From contig NZ_CP055153.1 of the NCBI RefSeq assembly GCF_014075995.1, forward strand, positions 5,084,001 to 5,148,000: 64,000 nt of DNA, written 5' to 3'. The position numbers and the translations under genes were made by a program. Shown here piece after piece: positions 1 to 9,267 of this stretch. Source of the stretch: Adhaeribacter radiodurans. GTDB taxonomy: Bacteria; Bacteroidota; Bacteroidia; Cytophagales; Hymenobacteraceae. The notes beneath the pieces were generated by a model. That model made no database searches. It saw only the letters and a list, made by a program, of their open reading frames with translations, and was not told where the DNA came from. Numbering within the stretch: position 1 is the first letter of the stretch; the number at the start of each line of letters is the position of its first letter.

Positions 1-90
1 CATTTTTTCTATTTCCGGTTCGCAACCTGCCAACAGCAAGGTACTAGCCACCAGAGCAACTGCACCAATTATCTGTAAACTATTTTTCAT
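1..90 (-). CDS. Lipoprotein, N-terminal fragment (cut by window start)
   Basis: Thirty codons are visible, read leftward from the ATG at 88-90 and still open at base 1. The peptide begins MKNSLQ, has a hydrophobic core and ends in a lipobox LLLAGC with the lipidated cysteine at residue 23, followed by EPEIEK. This is a type II signal peptide, so the product should be membrane-anchored. It begins 23 bases after the FadL-type porin on the same strand, so the two are probably cotranscribed. In many Bacteroidota the gene after such a porin encodes a lipoprotein of the SGNH/GDSL hydrolase family; that identity is inferred from context only, since no catalytic domain lies inside the window. Confidence 0.75.
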   Translation of the reverse strand, partial: MKNSLQIIGAVALVASTLLLAGCEPEIEKM

Positions 91-113
91 GTTTTGTAAT
101 CTGCCAAAGAAAT

Positions 114-1355
114 TTAAAAATTGTAATTTACCGCAATACCTGGAATGTAACCTACTGATTTAAAAGTACCGGGCACTCCCCCGGACAAATTAGCGGCATC
201 GGACCGCTTTTTCCGGTTTACGTACAGAAAAGAAGCATCTATTCCAATATTGGAAGTAACCTGGTAACTCAACCCCGCGGAAAGACCAATAGCATCAGAA
301 TCAGGAGTTTCGGGAGTTAAATAACCATCTTCTACCGGCGATTGGTCGAGGTAAGCGCCGGCACGCACTTGTAATTGATCCGAAACCGCGTATTCAGCTC
401 CTAAACGAAAAATTACCACATCCTGGTAGTTGCGGGCATTTTCAGTAAACTCGCTTCCATTCACCAATTGGCTATAATCGAAACGTAATGATTTATAAGC
501 ACTCCACTGCACTAACTGGGCATCAGCGGCAATAGTCAATTTGTCGTTAGCCTTTATTCCTACCCCCAACGTAATATTAGCCGGTAAGGGCAGCGTAGCA
601 TCAAAGTTAGTTCCTGCCGGAAAACGGGAAGCAATGGGTGGAGCAGCCGGTGTAGTAAAAATAGCATCTCCTTCTTTTACCTCCATTTTTACTTTTGAGC
701 GGTAATTAATACCCACCGAAATATTATCGGTCGCTTGAAAATAAATGCCGGCATTAAAGCCATATCCTTTTGCTCCGCCATCTAGTTCAACGTGGCCTTC
801 TTGCCGGTTTGCTTCTTGCAGCGGAATACTACGCTGTAAGTTTACGTTGCCTATGGCAAACACAGGACCGGCGCCCACACTTATTCTATCGGTAATAGCG
901 TAGCTGAAAGTAGGCTGAATAAAGATAGTTCGTAGAGTAAGTTCATTTAACCCAAACCGGCCCTGCCAGGTAGTACCCCAATTAACCGAGGAGCCGTAGG
1001 GAGTATATACCCCAATCCCTACCCGGGCTTTGTCGTTGGCAAAACCATAGGAACCATACACCTGAAAGGGAGTTCCCAGCGGATTATCCGTAACAGTACT
1101 TGCATTGCCCGGTTCTGGCTCTTGGTAGGCGGTTTTAGAAATTAAGGGACTTATTCCCACCTGAAAGCCATTTTGGCGTAAACGTGCCAAAGCACCGGGG
1201 TTAAAAAAAATGCTTGCCTGGTCGCGGGCCAGTCCTACTCCCGTATGCCCCATCCCAATTTGTTTCTGCCCTTGTAAATTAACCTGAAAACCACCCGCGT
1301 AAGTTATTCCTGTTAGCAAGGTACCCCCTAGTAAACACAGTAATTTTACTCTCAT
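114..1355 (-). CDS. OmpP1/FadL-family outer membrane transport protein
   Basis: A 413-residue outer-membrane beta-barrel of the FadL/TodX/OmpP1 family, which takes up long-chain fatty acids and other hydrophobic compounds. A signal peptide ends near residue 20 (ITYAGGFQV). It is followed by the family's N-terminal signature: GFQV, then KQIGMGHTGVGLARD and FFNPGAL, which form the plug region. Later stretches alternate polar and aromatic residues as in beta strands (for example GVGIYTPYG and GAGPVFAIG), and the protein ends in an aromatic residue (AVNYNF), as outer-membrane barrels do. It is followed 23 bases later by a lipoprotein gene on the same strand. The exact substrate cannot be read from sequence. 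Confidence 0.9.
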   Translation of the reverse strand: MRVKLLCLLGGTLLTGITYAGGFQVNLQGQKQIGMGHTGVGLARDQASIFFNPGALARLRQNGFQVGISPLISKTAYQEPEPGNASTVTDNPLGTPFQVYGSYGFANDKARVGIGVYTPYGSSVNWGTTWQGRFGLNELTLRTIFIQPTFSYAITDRISVGAGPVFAIGNVNLQRSIPLQEANRQEGHVELDGGAKGYGFNAGIYFQATDNISVGINYRSKVKMEVKEGDAIFTTPAAPPIASRFPAGTNFDATLPLPANITLGVGIKANDKLTIAADAQLVQWSAYKSLRFDYSQLVNGSEFTENARNYQDVVIFRLGAEYAVSDQLQVRAGAYLDQSPVEDGYLTPETPDSDAIGLSAGLSYQVTSNIGIDASFLYVNRKKRSDAANLSGGVPGTFKSVGYIPGIAVNYNF

Positions 1356-1797
1356 AAATCTTGTTTAACCTATTAACCCAATTTTAGTGTTAGTAAATAT
1401 AAATATTTATATTTTGCCTTACCTTTAATTTTAGAAATTATTTATTATTAAACCCCATATTCGTTCAATTATCTAAATACGCCTACAAATTCAGAAATGT
1501 TTTTAGATAATTTTGAATAAATACCACAATAAGAAAACTTAATTAATCCAAAACTTACAGCTTCATTTTCAGCTTCTTCCCTTTTTTGGTCAAGAGGTTT
1601 TAGCTACTTCTTCCGAATATTTTTCGTTAAGAAACTCTCCTTTAACCTTTATCCGTAAATTCTGTTTTAACAAACAATAAGTATTGATTTTTGAATGATT
1701 CACTTAACACAAATAATCTTAGACCAATAGGTTACCGATAATATAGAAAACTCCTAAGCTTTGAATTCGTTTACTCAATCGAAAATAGAATACCGAA
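1356..1797. other. 442-bp intergenic region between divergent genes
   Basis: AT-rich spacer between the start of the FadL-type gene (leftward) and the flavoprotein gene (rightward). It must hold both promoters, but I see no clean TAnnTTTG box, no strong hairpin and no RNA gene. Confidence 0.5.
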
Positions 1798-2712
1798 ATG
1801 TACGATGTAATAATAGTGGGTGGTGGCCCGGCCGGAACCAGTGCTGCCATGTTGTTGGGACGCTGCATGCGTAAAGTTCTTTTATTTGATTCTGGTTTGG
1901 GCCGGAACCGATGGTCGAATGCCATGAATGGTTTTATTTCGCGGGATGGCTATAACCCCGTAGAGTTTATTAAGCTCGCCCGGGAGGAGTTAACTAAATA
2001 CAGCATTGAGGTAAAAAACAAAGTAGTAAAACATGTACAAAAAACCGGTAACTATTTTGAAGTCACCGACCAGGATGACCACTGCTACTTGGCCCGAAAA
2101 ATATTACTGGCAACCGGCGTAAAAGACCGGGTACCGGAAATACCCGGAATAGAAGAAAAATACGGAAAAAGTGTGCACCATTGTCCTTACTGCGATGGTT
2201 GGGAATCGCGAAATAAAGCATTGGGGGCATACGGCAAAGGCCGTGATGCGGTAGGTTTATCCCTCTCTTTAAAAACGTGGAGCAGCGATGTTACTTTATA
2301 CACCGATGGTACCCGGAAATTGCGCCGCGAAGACAATGCCCTGCTGGAAGCTAATGAAATTAATATTTGTACTGCTCCTATCGAACGCCTGGAGGGGGAA
2401 GGAAGTGCGCTATCTGAAATTGTACTGCAAGGGGGTAGCCGGCTGAAATGCGAATCATTATTTTTTACTACTGGTTCCGATCAGCAATGCGATTTAGCTA
2501 TTAATCTGGGCTGCGATTTTACCAGTAAAGGAGTAGTAAAAACCTACCAGCATCAGCAAACCAATATTCCCGGGCTGTACGTAGCCGGCGATGCGGCCCG
2601 CGACATGCAACTGGTAATTGTAGCAGCTTCGGAAGGTACTAAAGCCGGCGTAATGATTAACAAAGAACTGCAGGCAGAATTCCGGTTGCAGATAACCGAT
2701 GTGCGGGTGTAA
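1798..2712 (+). CDS. Thioredoxin reductase-like FAD/NAD(P) oxidoreductase
   Basis: A 304-residue cytoplasmic flavoprotein of the class II pyridine-nucleotide-disulfide oxidoreductase fold. The FAD-binding Rossmann motif is at residues 8-13 (GGGPAG) and the C-terminal FAD motif LYVAGDA lies near residue 262. A redox pair C129-P-Y-C132 sits in HHCPYCDGWE, where classical TrxB has CATC. CPYC followed by an aromatic-acidic pair is typical of the TrxB-like subgroup that includes dithiol oxidases such as GliT and many uncharacterised bacterial members. No thioredoxin gene is adjacent, so calling it the housekeeping trxB would be unsafe. It stands alone between a divergent porin and a downstream phospholipase. 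Confidence 0.85.
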   Translation: MYDVIIVGGGPAGTSAAMLLGRCMRKVLLFDSGLGRNRWSNAMNGFISRDGYNPVEFIKLAREELTKYSIEVKNKVVKHVQKTGNYFEVTDQDDHCYLARKILLATGVKDRVPEIPGIEEKYGKSVHHCPYCDGWESRNKALGAYGKGRDAVGLSLSLKTWSSDVTLYTDGTRKLRREDNALLEANEINICTAPIERLEGEGSALSEIVLQGGSRLKCESLFFTTGSDQQCDLAINLGCDFTSKGVVKTYQHQQTNIPGLYVAGDAARDMQLVIVAASEGTKAGVMINKELQAEFRLQITDVRV

Positions 2713-2815
2713 GCGGTTGATTTGAATCGAATTGCTTGATAGTATTATTTTAGCTTAAACGATTATTAAGTTAAGTTGATACAAACAGATTATAATGCTG
2801 AACCCCAAGGCCCCA

Positions 2816-2857
2816 AGGAAGAAACTATTTAGCTACAGAGCTTTAAAGTTTCTTCCT
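2816..2857. repeat. 42-nt palindrome in a 300-bp intergenic gap
   Basis: Two 11-base arms (AGGAAGAAACT at 2816-2826 and its exact complement at 2847-2857) enclose an inner AGCT/AGCT pair with an ACAG loop, giving a two-step hairpin. No U-tract follows on either strand, so it is not a classical terminator. The rest of the gap 2713-3012 holds nothing recognisable. Confidence 0.5.
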
Positions 2858-3012
2858 GAACCACATAAATGAGATATTAAATAATTTTAATTAACGTTTT
2901 ACGCTAAACTTATACTAATAAAAACCCCTTTCTTTTTTTCTATAAATGTATTTTAAAAGGAACGTAACAACCTGACTAGCCGGTTCTAAAGCCAATAGTA
3001 CTGTTCTATCTA

Positions 3013-3978
3013 ATGAAAATACGTCTGGTTATTGTATTTACTTTATTGCTACTTCCGCCGCAGGTTTTTTCGTGGGGATTTTTCGGGCACCAGCGCATAA
3101 ACCGTTTAGCCGTGTTTACCCTACCGCCAGAAATGATTGGCTTTTACAAAAAACACCTAACCTATCTTACAGAAAATGCAGTAAACCCCGATAAACGCCG
3201 CTACATAATTGCTCAGGAAGGGCCACGGCATTTTATCGATTTGGATGTATATGGCGACAGTGCCGCAGTTAAGTTACCTCGTACCTGGCAAGCGGCTATG
3301 GCAAAATATTCCGAAGATTCTTTACTAAAGCATGGCATTGTACCCTGGCACATTAACCGCGTAAAAAATCAGCTTACCGAAGCCTTTAAACAGCACGATC
3401 AACTTAACATTCTCCGGCTCTCCGCCGATCTGGGGCATTACGTTGCCGATGCTTGTGTACCTTTACATACTACCCACAACTACAACGGCCAGTTTACCAA
3501 TCAACGCGGAATTCACGGTTTATGGGAATCGCGGCTGCCGGAGTTGCTCGCTGACCAGTATGATTACTTTGTAGGTTCGGCCCAGTACATAGATCGGCCG
3601 CAGCAACTCGCCTGGCAAATCGTTCAGCGGTCTAATGCCGCACTAGATTCCGTTTTCCGGTTCGAAAAAGAAGTTTCCGAGAGTTTTTCCGCGGATCGCA
3701 AATACGCCTTCGAAGAACGAGGTGGCACCACCGTAAAAGTATACGCCGCAGCTTTTTCCAAAGCGTACCACCAAAAGCTAAATGGTCAGGTAGAACGTCA
3801 GATGCGGTTAGCCATCCGGATGGTAGGCAGTTATTGGTATACCAGTTGGGTAGATGCTGGTCAGCCGGACCTGCGTAATTTGCAACCGCTCACCGAAACG
3901 CAAAAGCAACTTTTACTAGAAGAAAAACAAAAACTCCAGCCCTCTTTTAGCCCCGAACGGGCGCACGAAGCGTTTTAA
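3013..3978 (+). CDS. Zinc-dependent phospholipase C / S1-P1 nuclease-fold protein
   Basis: A 321-residue exported protein. The signal peptide should be cut after residue 20 (VFS), leaving W21 as the mature N-terminus; in this superfamily the N-terminal Trp amino group and backbone bind a zinc ion. Further candidate zinc ligands follow in family order: H26 in WGFFGH, the HFIDLD segment, LGHYVADACVPLHTTHNY, and GIHGLWE. This all-helical trinuclear-zinc fold covers bacterial phospholipase C and S1/P1 nucleases; the Bacteroidota branch is usually annotated as zinc-dependent phospholipase C. The gene stands alone. Periplasmic or secreted phosphate-ester hydrolysis is likely, but the substrate is not known. 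Confidence 0.85.
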   Translation: MKIRLVIVFTLLLLPPQVFSWGFFGHQRINRLAVFTLPPEMIGFYKKHLTYLTENAVNPDKRRYIIAQEGPRHFIDLDVYGDSAAVKLPRTWQAAMAKYSEDSLLKHGIVPWHINRVKNQLTEAFKQHDQLNILRLSADLGHYVADACVPLHTTHNYNGQFTNQRGIHGLWESRLPELLADQYDYFVGSAQYIDRPQQLAWQIVQRSNAALDSVFRFEKEVSESFSADRKYAFEERGGTTVKVYAAAFSKAYHQKLNGQVERQMRLAIRMVGSYWYTSWVDAGQPDLRNLQPLTETQKQLLLEEKQKLQPSFSPERAHEAF

Positions 3979-4199
3979 ACTGCTCAGAGATATTTTAGGC
4001 ACAAACCAACTTCAACTGTTTTGGATCTTTTATTCAGAAAGATTTACAGTAGTAAACTGCTAAAACATAAAATCAAACCTAGATAAGCTGGCTTCTCTAA
4101 TTTCCAAATATTCTATTTTTATAATGCTTGAATAGTAGAATCTGTTTGCCCCTGATTTTTGCCTCTGGTTAGACGGTATCTTTACTAAGGCAAAGGTCA

Positions 4200-4230
4200 T
4201 TGGGTAGTAAATCGTAAAATTGTATCTTAG
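4200..4230 (+). promoter_or_regulatory. Possible Bacteroidota promoter for the serine hydrolase gene
   Basis: A TTG at 4200-4202 and TATCTTAG at 4223-4230 are 20 bases apart, close to the Bacteroidota -33 TTG / -7 TAnnTTTG pattern with one mismatch in the -7 box. The start codon is 27 bases downstream. Weak evidence. Confidence 0.25.
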
Positions 4231-4257
4231 GCAAATTTTAGTTTTACTTTATTTATT

Positions 4258-5823
4258 ATGCGCCTATCTGCTTTTACCTGGCGGCAGCTTTTGCTGCTTT
4301 CTACCTTGCCATCTTTGTTGTTTTTATCTTTCAGTTTGCAGGCTCAAAATACCTCTGCACTCCCTGATTTTACTGCTCTGGATGCCTACTATGAAAAATC
4401 CCGCCAAGACTGGGATGTACCGGGTATGGCCATTGCTATTGTTAAAAATGATTCAATTGTTTTTGCGAAAGGCTACGGCGTGCTCAATAATAAAACCGGT
4501 GGTCCGGTAAATGCAAATACTATTTTCGGAATTGCTTCTAACACAAAAGCGTATACGGCGGCGGCCTTAGCTATGCTGGTAGAGGAAGGTAAATTGGATT
4601 GGCACGATCCGGTAACAAAATATCTGCCTTATTTTCAATTGTACAATCCTTACGTGAGTCAAGCTATAAATATTCGTGATTTACTTAGCCACCGCGTAGG
4701 TTTACCCACTTACAGCGGCGACTTGCTTTGGTACAATACCACTTACTCCCGCGAAGAAATAGTACGCCGGGCTCGTTTCTTAAAACCTACTTACGCTTTC
4801 CGCGATGGGTACGGTTATTCCAACCTAATGTTTATCGCGGCCGGACAAGTTATTGAGGCGGTATCCGGTCAAACTTGGGAAAACTTCATCCGGACTCGTA
4901 TTCTGCAACCGTTGGGAATGCAGCAAACGTATTTATCTGTAAAAGAATTAACGGGTAAACCCAATATTGCCTCGCCGCATGGCTTTGATGCCCAACGCAA
5001 ACCAGTGCCAACCACTTTTAACCCTTGGGATGCCTGGAATCCTGCTGCCGGAATCTTTACCTCGGTAAACCAACACGCCCAGTGGTTACGGTTGCAGCTA
5101 AACCGGGGGACGTATAAAGGCAAACGAATTTTCAGCGAAAAGTCTTCGCATGAAATGTGGGCCCCCGTTCAATCTCTGCCCATAAGCCCGGAAGCTAAAA
5201 AAAACATACCTTCTACCCACTTCTCGGCTACAGGTTTGGGCTGGTTTTTAACCGATTATCAAGGTTGTAAAATTGTTGGTCACGGTGGCGGTCACGAAGG
5301 AATGAACTCGCGTACAGTATTAGTACCCGAAGAAAACTTAGGATTTGTGGTTCTTACCAATAGTATGAGCAGCATAATGACCGCGTTAGCCAACCGCACA
5401 ATAGATGCTTTTTTAAATGTACCTAACCCACGCGATTGGAGCCAGATTAATTTAGCAACTGTTAAAGCAAGCGAAGCCGGTGCTGGTCAGCCGGCAGGCA
5501 CTCCATCAACTAAAACTAAAATTGTAGCAGCTACTTCTAAAAAATTTATTGGCCGGTATACGAGCACTCTTTACGGCGATGCTATAATTACCGAAACGAA
5601 TAAAGCCTTACAACTTCAACTGGTGGCAGCCCCCACGCTAGGGGGCAAACTTATTTCAAATCAGGAAAATATTTTTGATTTGCAGTGGAAAAACCCATAT
5701 GCCTTACTCACTCCAACCCAAGTGCGTTTCTTTACTAACCCGGAAGGAATTTTAGAAATGCGTTTAGATGCCAACAATCCGGATTTTATTTTCTCAGAAT
5801 TGGAGTTTAAAAAAGTAAAGTAG
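4258..5823 (+). CDS. Serine hydrolase, class C beta-lactamase/PBP-like, with C-terminal DUF3471-like domain
   Basis: A 521-residue exported protein with a signal peptide ending near residue 30 (SLQAQ). The serine beta-lactamase/D-Ala-D-Ala carboxypeptidase catalytic set is complete: S94-N-T-K97 (SxxK), Y187-S-N189 (YxN) and H342-G-G (the KTG-like HxG). The catalytic domain runs to about residue 385, followed by a linker rich in Ala, Gly and Thr and a roughly 100-residue beta-rich domain resembling DUF3471. This architecture is common among esterase/peptidase-type relatives of AmpC. True beta-lactamase activity cannot be assumed. The gene is convergent with the next one, with only 52 bases between their stop codons. 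Confidence 0.88.
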   Translation: MRLSAFTWRQLLLLSTLPSLLFLSFSLQAQNTSALPDFTALDAYYEKSRQDWDVPGMAIAIVKNDSIVFAKGYGVLNNKTGGPVNANTIFGIASNTKAYTAAALAMLVEEGKLDWHDPVTKYLPYFQLYNPYVSQAINIRDLLSHRVGLPTYSGDLLWYNTTYSREEIVRRARFLKPTYAFRDGYGYSNLMFIAAGQVIEAVSGQTWENFIRTRILQPLGMQQTYLSVKELTGKPNIASPHGFDAQRKPVPTTFNPWDAWNPAAGIFTSVNQHAQWLRLQLNRGTYKGKRIFSEKSSHEMWAPVQSLPISPEAKKNIPSTHFSATGLGWFLTDYQGCKIVGHGGGHEGMNSRTVLVPEENLGFVVLTNSMSSIMTALANRTIDAFLNVPNPRDWSQINLATVKASEAGAGQPAGTPSTKTKIVAATSKKFIGRYTSTLYGDAIITETNKALQLQLVAAPTLGGKLISNQENIFDLQWKNPYALLTPTQVRFFTNPEGILEMRLDANNPDFIFSELEFKKVK

Positions 5824-5875
5824 CGCTGAATTACCAATGTTGAAAATACAATGCTACGTGATGCATACTGTTAAA

Positions 5876-7018
5876 TTACTTACTGCTGTGCAGTTTGTAA
5901 AATACAATGGCCTTTTCTGATACAGTTTTTACCTGCTTATTCTGTTCATTTACTAAATTAACACGGCCTTGCTGGCGTAAGTCGGTAAAGGCTTGCAGGT
6001 AATTAGCCTTAATAAAATTAGTACCAACGGCATGCTCCTCGTAAATTTCCTGAATGGTTCGGTAGTGAAATTGACGACGATTGTCGCTTAGAGTTTCCAG
6101 CAAACCAGCATAGGTATATTTACTTAAATACTGAAAAAAACCAGGTAATAAAGGCATTTGTGGCTTTTGATTTATCGAAAACAAAGGCACTCCATCTTCC
6201 TGGAAATCGCTGTACCGGGCAATAGTTTCTTTCATCAGAAAATAGGCTTCCTGGGTTTTGGCAGCAAATAATAGGTAATGGCTGGTTTGAGCTTTATCGG
6301 GCAGGTTTATTTTAAAAACCAAGGGAAAATACTTTTTTTCCTGCAAACTGCTCACCAACGTATCTACCGTAAATTGTTCTCTTTTACGGCCACTGCTTTC
6401 CTTTTGGGCATATTGTTTTAATACGGTTAAGGACTCACCCATAAGAAACGACAGATTATTTGTTTCCTGATTTAACTCCCAGAAACTACGCAGCTTATTG
6501 GGGCTGAATAGTAAAAATAAATCAGCCTGAGTTTGTAGTACGGCAGGAGCTAATAGTTCTTGCGTAAATAAATTACTAAACGGATTTGTGATAAATAAAG
6601 CAGGGATTTGTTTGTTTAAAAGCCCCGCTAAATAAACCCGTTGATCCGGATTATTTAAAATAACGGGTAGGTGCTCCACATTTTCTAAAAAGGATAATTG
6701 TTCAAAATCTACAGATAATTTATCTAAAACGGCCTTGGTAGCATCATAAAAAAATGTCTTTACTACGGAGTTTAAATCATCCGCTTTGTCTTTTGTTTGG
6801 TAAATCTGTTCTAAAATTAATCCGGGTCCCGTAATTATATTCTCTTCGGTAAAAGTATTTCCGGCCAATAAATCAATATACAGAATGAGTTCGGCGGGTG
6901 GTGTAGTTTGAAGTACCTGAGCGCACCAATCGGTAAAATAAGATTTTAGTATTTCATATTTTATTTCGGCGGCAGTACGTTTTTGCTTAAAAAAAGTATT
7001 TGTTTCGACTACAGACAT
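5876..7018 (-). CDS. TcmP-like protein (three-Cys-motif partner family), divergent
   Basis: A 380-residue soluble protein without signal peptide. Its layout resembles the TcmP family, partners of three-Cys-motif radical-SAM-like proteins: an N-terminal helix (KYEILKSYFTDW), a Rossmann-like strand YIDLLAGN at residues 47-54 (TcmP usually YIDxFAGxG), a GPGLIL segment near 64, a second strand PALFITNPFS at 139-148 where typical members read FxDPFG, and a C-terminal winged-helix-like region. The glycine-rich loop and the DPFG aspartate are altered, so nucleotide or SAM chemistry may be lost. No three-Cys-motif partner gene is adjacent; its neighbours are unrelated. The family assignment is from recall of motifs and is moderate; otherwise it is a hypothetical protein. 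Confidence 0.55.
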   Translation of the reverse strand: MSVVETNTFFKQKRTAAEIKYEILKSYFTDWCAQVLQTTPPAELILYIDLLAGNTFTEENIITGPGLILEQIYQTKDKADDLNSVVKTFFYDATKAVLDKLSVDFEQLSFLENVEHLPVILNNPDQRVYLAGLLNKQIPALFITNPFSNLFTQELLAPAVLQTQADLFLLFSPNKLRSFWELNQETNNLSFLMGESLTVLKQYAQKESSGRKREQFTVDTLVSSLQEKKYFPLVFKINLPDKAQTSHYLLFAAKTQEAYFLMKETIARYSDFQEDGVPLFSINQKPQMPLLPGFFQYLSKYTYAGLLETLSDNRRQFHYRTIQEIYEEHAVGTNFIKANYLQAFTDLRQQGRVNLVNEQNKQVKTVSEKAIVFYKLHSSK

Positions 7019-7121
7019 AAGATTATTTTTCGGAACGTACTACGCCTTACCCACTACAAATTTACGTTTTCCAAATCCTTTACGAAAAAGAGCATTTAAT
7101 AAATTTAAATTTTGCTCACGT

Positions 7122-7153
7122 AAGTAGTAGGTTTTAAGTTGTACGTTATAAGT
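7122..7153. repeat. Copy of an AT-rich intergenic word
   Basis: Contains aagtagtaggtttta followed by gtacgttataagta. The first 15 bases recur exactly at 24142-24156, and the GTTTTAAGTT...GTTATAAGTA frame recurs at 28918-28948. This copy lies 104 bases upstream of the TcmP-like start, in the 343-bp gap 7019-7361, which otherwise holds only the terminator at 7282-7318. Confidence 0.4.
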
Positions 7154-7281
7154 ATCCAGAATATTGATTGTTAAATACTCCTCTTAAATCAAATTCATGC
7201 TTAATTCTATCTGCTTACTTAAAACAAATGTTAAAACCGGACTTATTTACATACAATAAGCCATTATTTAAGCTGAATCAA

Positions 7282-7318
7282 CACAAAAAAGGCAGCTTTA
7301 AAGGCTGCCTTTTTTGTG
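7282..7318. terminator. Bidirectional intrinsic terminator
   Basis: Perfect 15-bp stem (CACAAAAAAGGCAGC and complement) with a 7-base loop at 7297-7303. The A-tract on one side and T-tract on the other make it work on either strand. It lies downstream of ettA (minus strand). Confidence 0.85.
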
Positions 7319-7361
7319 TAATAAAAACGTAAAACATATTACTTAAAACCTACCACCCATC

Positions 7362-9026
7362 TTAAACCAGTTTTTTGTAACGGATCCGTTTTGGTTCCAC
7401 GTCGCCGAGGCGTTTGCGTTTGGCTTCTTCGTAATCCGAGAAGTTACCTTCAAACCATACTACCTGCGATTCACCTTCAAAAGCCAGAATGTGGGTAGCA
7501 ATCCGGTCCAGGAACCAGCGGTCGTGCGAAATAATAACGGCACAACCGGCAAAGTTTTCGAGTGCATCTTCTAAAGCCCGGATAGCGTTTACGTCCAGGT
7601 CATTGGTAGGCTCATCAAGTAAAAGTAAGTTAGCGCCTTGTTTTAAAGTCATGGCCAGGTGCACGCGGTTACGCTCCCCACCCGATAACACGCCCACTTT
7701 TTTCTCCTGGTCGGAGCCCGTAAAATTAAATTTACTTACGTAAGCCCGCGAATTTATTTGGCGGTTAGCCAACAACATGTTTTCGGTGCCGCCCGTAATC
7801 GTTTCGAAAACTGATTTATTCGGGTCCAGTTCTTCGTGTTGCTGATCCACGTAAGCGGTTTGCACAGTAGGCCCAACAGTAATAGTGCCCGCATCCGGTT
7901 TTTCACGGTGGGTAATTACCCGGAATAAAGTAGATTTACCGGCCCCGTTCGGCCCAATAATTCCTACAATACCAGCGGGTGGCAGCGAAAAAGTTAAATT
8001 TTCGAATAATAGTTTATCGCCAAATGCTTTACTTAAGCCTTCTGCTTCTATTACCACGTTACCCAACCGAGGGCCATCCGGAATAAATAACTCTAATTTT
8101 TGCTCTTTCTCGCGGGCTTCTTCGCTGGCTAGTTTTTCGTAGTTACCCAAACGGGCTTTCGATTTAGCCTGGCGAGCTTTCGGCGACATGCGCGCCCATT
8201 CTAACTCGCGTTGCAGAGTTTTCTGACGCTTGCTTTCTTGCTTTTCTTCTTTGGCTAAACGATTGGCTTTTTGCTCCAACCAGCTCGAGTAATTACCTTT
8301 CCAGGGAATACCTTCGCCGCGGTCCAGTTCCAAAATCCAGCCGGCTACATTATCCAGAAAATAACGATCGTGGGTAACGGCAATTACGGTTCCTTTGTAC
8401 TGCTGCAAGTGCTGCTCCAACCATAATACCGATTCGGCATCCAAGTGGTTGGTTGGTTCATCCAATAACAAAACATCGGGTTCCTGTAACAATAAGCGGC
8501 ACAAAGCTACCCGGCGTTTTTCCCCACCCGATAGATTACCAATGATTGCTTCGCCGGGCGGAGTGCGCAAGGCATCCATGGCCCGTTCCAGTTTATTATC
8601 TAACTCCCAGGCATTATGTTGGTCCAGTTTTTCCTGCACTTCGCCCTGGCGAGTCAAAAGTTTGTCGTAGTCGGCATCCGGGTCGGCAAAGGCTTCGTTT
8701 ATTTCGTCAAATTCTTTTAACAGAGCTACCACTTCGGCTACTCCCTCTTCTATTATTTCTTTTACCGTTTTAGTAGCATCCAACTGGGGTTCTTGCTCCA
8801 GGTAGCCCACACTGTATCCCGGCGAAAAAGCTACTTCGCCCTGGTATTGCTTATCAACACCGGCAATTACTTTTAACAAGCTTGATTTACCCGAGCCATT
8901 TAAGCCCAGCACCCCAATCTTGGCACCGTAAAAAAAGGAGAGGTAAATATTCTTTAATACTTGTTTCTGCGGCGGATAAATTTTACTAACTCCCGCCATC
9001 GAGAAAATAATAGTTTCGCTACTCAT
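7362..9026 (-). CDS. ettA: Energy-dependent translational throttle protein EttA (ABC-F ATPase)
   Basis: A 554-residue soluble ABC-F protein with two ATPase domains and no membrane segment. Domain 1 has Walker A GLNGSGKSS at 41-49, signature LSGGEKRRVALCRLL and Walker B LLLDEPTNHLD. The charged linker between domains (the P-site tRNA interaction motif, rich in EKQESKRQK) is present. Domain 2 has GPNGAGKST, LSGGERNRVHLAM and LLLDEPTNDLD. Length and the N-terminal SMAGVSKIYPPQK match EttA, which binds the ribosomal E site and gates the first peptide bond according to the ADP/ATP ratio. It is monocistronic, with its own terminator downstream. Confidence 0.95.
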   Translation of the reverse strand: MSSETIIFSMAGVSKIYPPQKQVLKNIYLSFFYGAKIGVLGLNGSGKSSLLKVIAGVDKQYQGEVAFSPGYSVGYLEQEPQLDATKTVKEIIEEGVAEVVALLKEFDEINEAFADPDADYDKLLTRQGEVQEKLDQHNAWELDNKLERAMDALRTPPGEAIIGNLSGGEKRRVALCRLLLQEPDVLLLDEPTNHLDAESVLWLEQHLQQYKGTVIAVTHDRYFLDNVAGWILELDRGEGIPWKGNYSSWLEQKANRLAKEEKQESKRQKTLQRELEWARMSPKARQAKSKARLGNYEKLASEEAREKEQKLELFIPDGPRLGNVVIEAEGLSKAFGDKLLFENLTFSLPPAGIVGIIGPNGAGKSTLFRVITHREKPDAGTITVGPTVQTAYVDQQHEELDPNKSVFETITGGTENMLLANRQINSRAYVSKFNFTGSDQEKKVGVLSGGERNRVHLAMTLKQGANLLLLDEPTNDLDVNAIRALEDALENFAGCAVIISHDRWFLDRIATHILAFEGESQVVWFEGNFSDYEEAKRKRLGDVEPKRIRYKKLV

Positions 9027-9267
9027 GCTTATTGTTTAAATTTCCTGTTCCTTAATAATAAAATATGTTTAAAAATGGGATTTGATTGGTTTAAAACCAC
9101 ATCGAACCGCCAATTATTACGTATTTCCTTTGCAATGTTCCGTTACTATGGCTTTATGCTTTAAAAGTGGGTAAATATCGCAAATTATAATAGTTTCTGA
9201 TTATGAAAATAGTTGGAAATGGTTAAACTTGTAAAAAATTAGATTTAAAATTTACCGCGTTCCCTCG

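Noticed and set aside
4220-4510. 96-codon frame overlapping the serine hydrolase start
   Set aside because: Different frame of the same strand; Cys/Leu-rich product without sense, while the overlapping hydrolase has a full catalytic set.
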